Source: Collinsella aerofaciens
GTDB taxonomy: Bacteria; Actinomycetota; Coriobacteriia; Coriobacteriales; Coriobacteriaceae
DNA: 14,605 nt
Reading direction: 5' to 3'
Assembly: GCA_008668235.1 (NCBI GenBank)
Contig: RQCP01000040.1
Span: forward strand, 1-14,605
Below, in pieces: positions 13,017-14,605 of the stretch (its first letter is position 1; each line of letters begins with the position of its first letter). A program made the translations under genes and the position numbers. Under the pieces are notes generated by a model. The model ran no database searches and was not told the origin of the DNA. It saw nothing but the letters and a program-made list of their open reading frames with translations.

Positions 13017-14435
13017 ATGGCCCTCATCACTTCGTACCACGTCCCCGGCCTTTACGTCGAGGACCACAGCATCGACGTCCCCCTTGACTGGCGCGGCCTG
13101 GAGCCGATGCTCCTGGCCGTCGGCAGTACCATGCGCCGCGGCGCCATGCCGGCGCCCATCGCCGGCGCGACCGAGAGCATCAAGCTCTTCTACCGCGTGG
13201 TTAGCGCGCCCGACCGCATCAACGACGATCTGCCGCTGCTCCTGTTTTTGCAGGGCGGCCCCGGCGGCGAGAGCCCACGTCCGCTGTCGCCCACAAGCGA
13301 CGGCTGGATCGAGGAGGCCGTCAAGCACTTCCGCGTGGTCCTTCCCGACCAGCGCGGCACCGGACGCAGTAGCTGCGTGGACGGACGCACGATCAAGGCA
13401 CTGGGTGATCGCGCAACGGCCGCCGGCGCCGATACAGCACGCTCGCAGGCGGACTTCCTCAAGCGCCACCTCGCCAGCTCCATCGTGCGCGATTTTGAGT
13501 ACCTGCGCCTAGTGGGCTTTGGCGGCAAGCCGTGGGTCACGCTCGGCCAAAGCTACGGCGGTTTTTTGACGCTGAGCTACCTGTCGCTCTTCCCCGAGGG
13601 CGTGGCGGCGAGCTTTACCTGCGGCGGCATCCCCCACGTACCGGCGAGCGCAAGCGAGGTCTACGCGCACACCTTCCCGCGCATGGCCGCCAAGACGCAG
13701 CAGTATTATGACCGCTATCCCGCTGACGTCGAGCGCGTGGCAGCCCTGGCCGATGCGCTCGAGGCTCAGAAGCCCGTGCTGCCCGACGGCTCGCCGATGA
13801 CGGTCGAGCGCCTACAGCTCATGGGCAGCGACTTTGGCATGAAGCCGAGCTTTGAGCGCATGCATTGGACTATCGATCACGCTTTTGTTACTGGCGACGG
13901 TACGCTGAGCTGCGGCTCCTCGGTATCCGACAGCTTTTTGATGCGCGCCTTCGAGCGCACCAACACACGCACGAACCCGCTGTACTGGACACTGCAGGAG
14001 TTTATCTACGCCGACGGCGACACCATGCCCATTCGCTGGGCCGCAGCAGAGGAGAAGGCCCATCGTGCCGAGTTCGACACACTCGCGCGCCCGCTCATGT
14101 TTACCGGCGAGGCCATGTTCCCGTGGATGTTCGAGCAGATGCCCGAGCTCAAGCCCTTCAAGCCTGCCATGGACCTGCTGATGGAAGACACCAGCTGGGA
14201 CAAGATCTACGACCCGCAGCGACTGGCGTGCAACGAGGTGCCCCTGCAGGCCGCGGTGTATTCCGACGACATGTACGTAGATTCGGGCCTGCAGCTTGAT
14301 ACGCTCAGCCGCGTGGGCAACTCGCATGCCTGGGTGACCAACGAGTTCGAGCACGACGGCCTGCACGGCAGCGTGGTATTCAAGCACCTCTTCGACGAGG
14401 CCCTCAACCGCGGAGACCTGCGCCGAATCTTCTAG
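13017..14435 (+). CDS. Alpha/beta hydrolase, S33 proline iminopeptidase-like
   Basis: Proline iminopeptidases remove an N-terminal proline from peptides. This 472-residue cytosolic protein (no signal peptide) has the family motifs: oxyanion loop LFLQGGPGGE (Gln79-Gly80-Gly81-Pro82), PDQRGTGRS, and the nucleophile elbow GQSYGG with Ser179. Probable acid and base are Asp417 or Asp418 (YSDDMYVD) and His446 or His450 (EHDGLHG). It is longer than the common 310-residue enzymes and fits the 420-480-residue actinobacterial/coriobacterial branch with an extended cap. The ATG at 13017 is preferred because GGAAG (13006-13010) lies 6 nt upstream and the promoter -10 lies inside the longer in-frame version. 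It is divergent from proA; both could feed the proline pool, but that is inference. Exact substrate is not certain. Confidence 0.88.
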   Translation: MALITSYHVPGLYVEDHSIDVPLDWRGLEPMLLAVGSTMRRGAMPAPIAGATESIKLFYRVVSAPDRINDDLPLLLFLQGGPGGESPRPLSPTSDGWIEEAVKHFRVVLPDQRGTGRSSCVDGRTIKALGDRATAAGADTARSQADFLKRHLASSIVRDFEYLRLVGFGGKPWVTLGQSYGGFLTLSYLSLFPEGVAASFTCGGIPHVPASASEVYAHTFPRMAAKTQQYYDRYPADVERVAALADALEAQKPVLPDGSPMTVERLQLMGSDFGMKPSFERMHWTIDHAFVTGDGTLSCGSSVSDSFLMRAFERTNTRTNPLYWTLQEFIYADGDTMPIRWAAAEEKAHRAEFDTLARPLMFTGEAMFPWMFEQMPELKPFKPAMDLLMEDTSWDKIYDPQRLACNEVPLQAAVYSDDMYVDSGLQLDTLSRVGNSHAWVTNEFEHDGLHGSVVFKHLFDEALNRGDLRRIF

Positions 14436-14440
14436 CAAAG

Positions 14441-14460
14441 GAGTGTCCCCACCTGCCGGC
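14441..14460. repeat. Fragment resembling the REP-like units
   Basis: GAGTGTCCCC at 14441-14450 is, in its reverse complement GGGGACACTC, a near-exact match to the GGGACACTC of 7578-7586, and shares the GGGGAC core of the paired hairpins. It lies 6 nt after the peptidase stop. It is not a convincing terminator because it has no long stem or T-run. Confidence 0.35.
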
Positions 14461-14472
14461 ACAGACGATATG

Positions 14473-14589
14473 AGCAGGACATAAAAACATTGAGAGCCCC
14501 TGCTGCATGAAAGACCGCGGATTAGGCCGACAATGGTGAGTGTCTAATTCAGCCGCGGCGGCCACGCCGCATTCATGGAAGGGGCTCCC
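14473..14589 (+). promoter_or_regulatory. Structured 5' leader that can sequester a ribosome-binding site
   Basis: GAGCCCCT (14494-14501) pairs with AGGGGCTC (14580-14587), and inside it CATGAA (14506-14511) pairs with TTCATG (14572-14577). These closing helices enclose one arm with CCGCGG (14515-14520)/CCGCGG (14553-14558) plus ATTAG/CTAAT (14521-14525, 14544-14548), and a small arm near CGG-CCACG-CCG (14559-14569). The outer helix contains the AGGGG that would be the Shine-Dalgarno of the ATG at 14590. Upstream AGCAGG (14473-14478) can pair with CCTGCT (14499-14504), which would break the outer helix. I do not recognise it as a known riboswitch class. A weak -10, CATAAA, is at 14480-14485. 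Confidence 0.55.
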
Positions 14590-14605
14590 ATGCTCGATAC
14601 TACCA
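14590..14605 (+). CDS. Start of an unidentified gene (cut by window end)
   Basis: ATG at 14590 begins MLDTT and continues off the edge. GGAAGGGG (14577-14584) gives a good Shine-Dalgarno 5-6 nt upstream, and the conspicuous leader in front supports a real start. Five codons are too few to say anything about the product. Confidence 0.5.

Noticed and set aside
14494..14587. Terminal inverted repeats of an insertion sequence
   Set aside because: The arms are only 66-94 nt apart around no gene, there is no target duplication, and the right arm coincides with a Shine-Dalgarno. Not fully excluded because the downstream gene is cut off.
1..14605. CRISPR arrays, tRNA or rRNA genes, prophage or toxin-antitoxin modules
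   Set aside because: No regularly spaced repeats, cloverleaf-like segments or matching gene families were seen on either strand.

Overview
The window looks like chromosomal DNA of a high-GC Gram-positive gut anaerobe, most likely a Collinsella-type member of the Coriobacteriia. This is an inference from GC-rich coding sequence (apparently about 60%), a Rho factor with a very long basic/alanine-rich N-terminal extension, a CarD-family RNA-polymerase regulator, and REP-like hairpins built on a GGGGACAGGCACC core. No marker gene fixes the genus. No phage, CRISPR, complete insertion sequence, tRNA or rRNA is visible.

Layout, left to right. (i) 1-312 is very GC-rich leader DNA with a doubtful 3' end of an upstream gene, a repeat trio that could form alternative hairpins, and a possible 11-codon leader ORF. 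(ii) 313-2526 holds two plus-strand metabolic genes, a class I PLP aminotransferase and a zinc-motif ROK sugar kinase, each in its own transcription unit and separated by an intrinsic terminator. (iii) A very strong bidirectional terminator (2610-2655) separates them from a convergent minus-strand operon at 2641-4498: an unrecognised two-helix membrane protein with a long acidic/alanine-rich tail, then a VanZ-family membrane protein. (iv) 4812-7367 (minus) is rho, with a 429-residue disordered, positively charged N-terminal half. (v) 7368-8157 holds no convincing gene; it contains the rho promoter and leader, a REP-like unit, and two diverged copies of a structured repeat. (vi) 8158-10011 (minus) is argS, divergent across a 342-bp regulatory region from carD (10354-10839). 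(vii) 10948-11547 is an HD-domain hydrolase gene bracketed by two identical 34-bp hairpins. (viii) proA (11618-12904, minus) is divergent from an S33 proline-iminopeptidase-like alpha/beta hydrolase (13017-14435). (ix) The window ends in the first codons of another gene preceded by a compact RNA leader that can bury its ribosome-binding site.

How it fits together: most genes are single units with their own promoter and terminator. The content is housekeeping: transcription control (rho, carD), translation (argS), proline synthesis (proA) and peptide/amino-acid/sugar metabolism. The least conventional parts are the Rho extension, the membrane-anchored acidic protein, the gene-less repeat region upstream of rho, the paired REP hairpins, and the alternative-pairing leader at the right edge. 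Function names rest on motifs read by eye; nothing was searched against a database.
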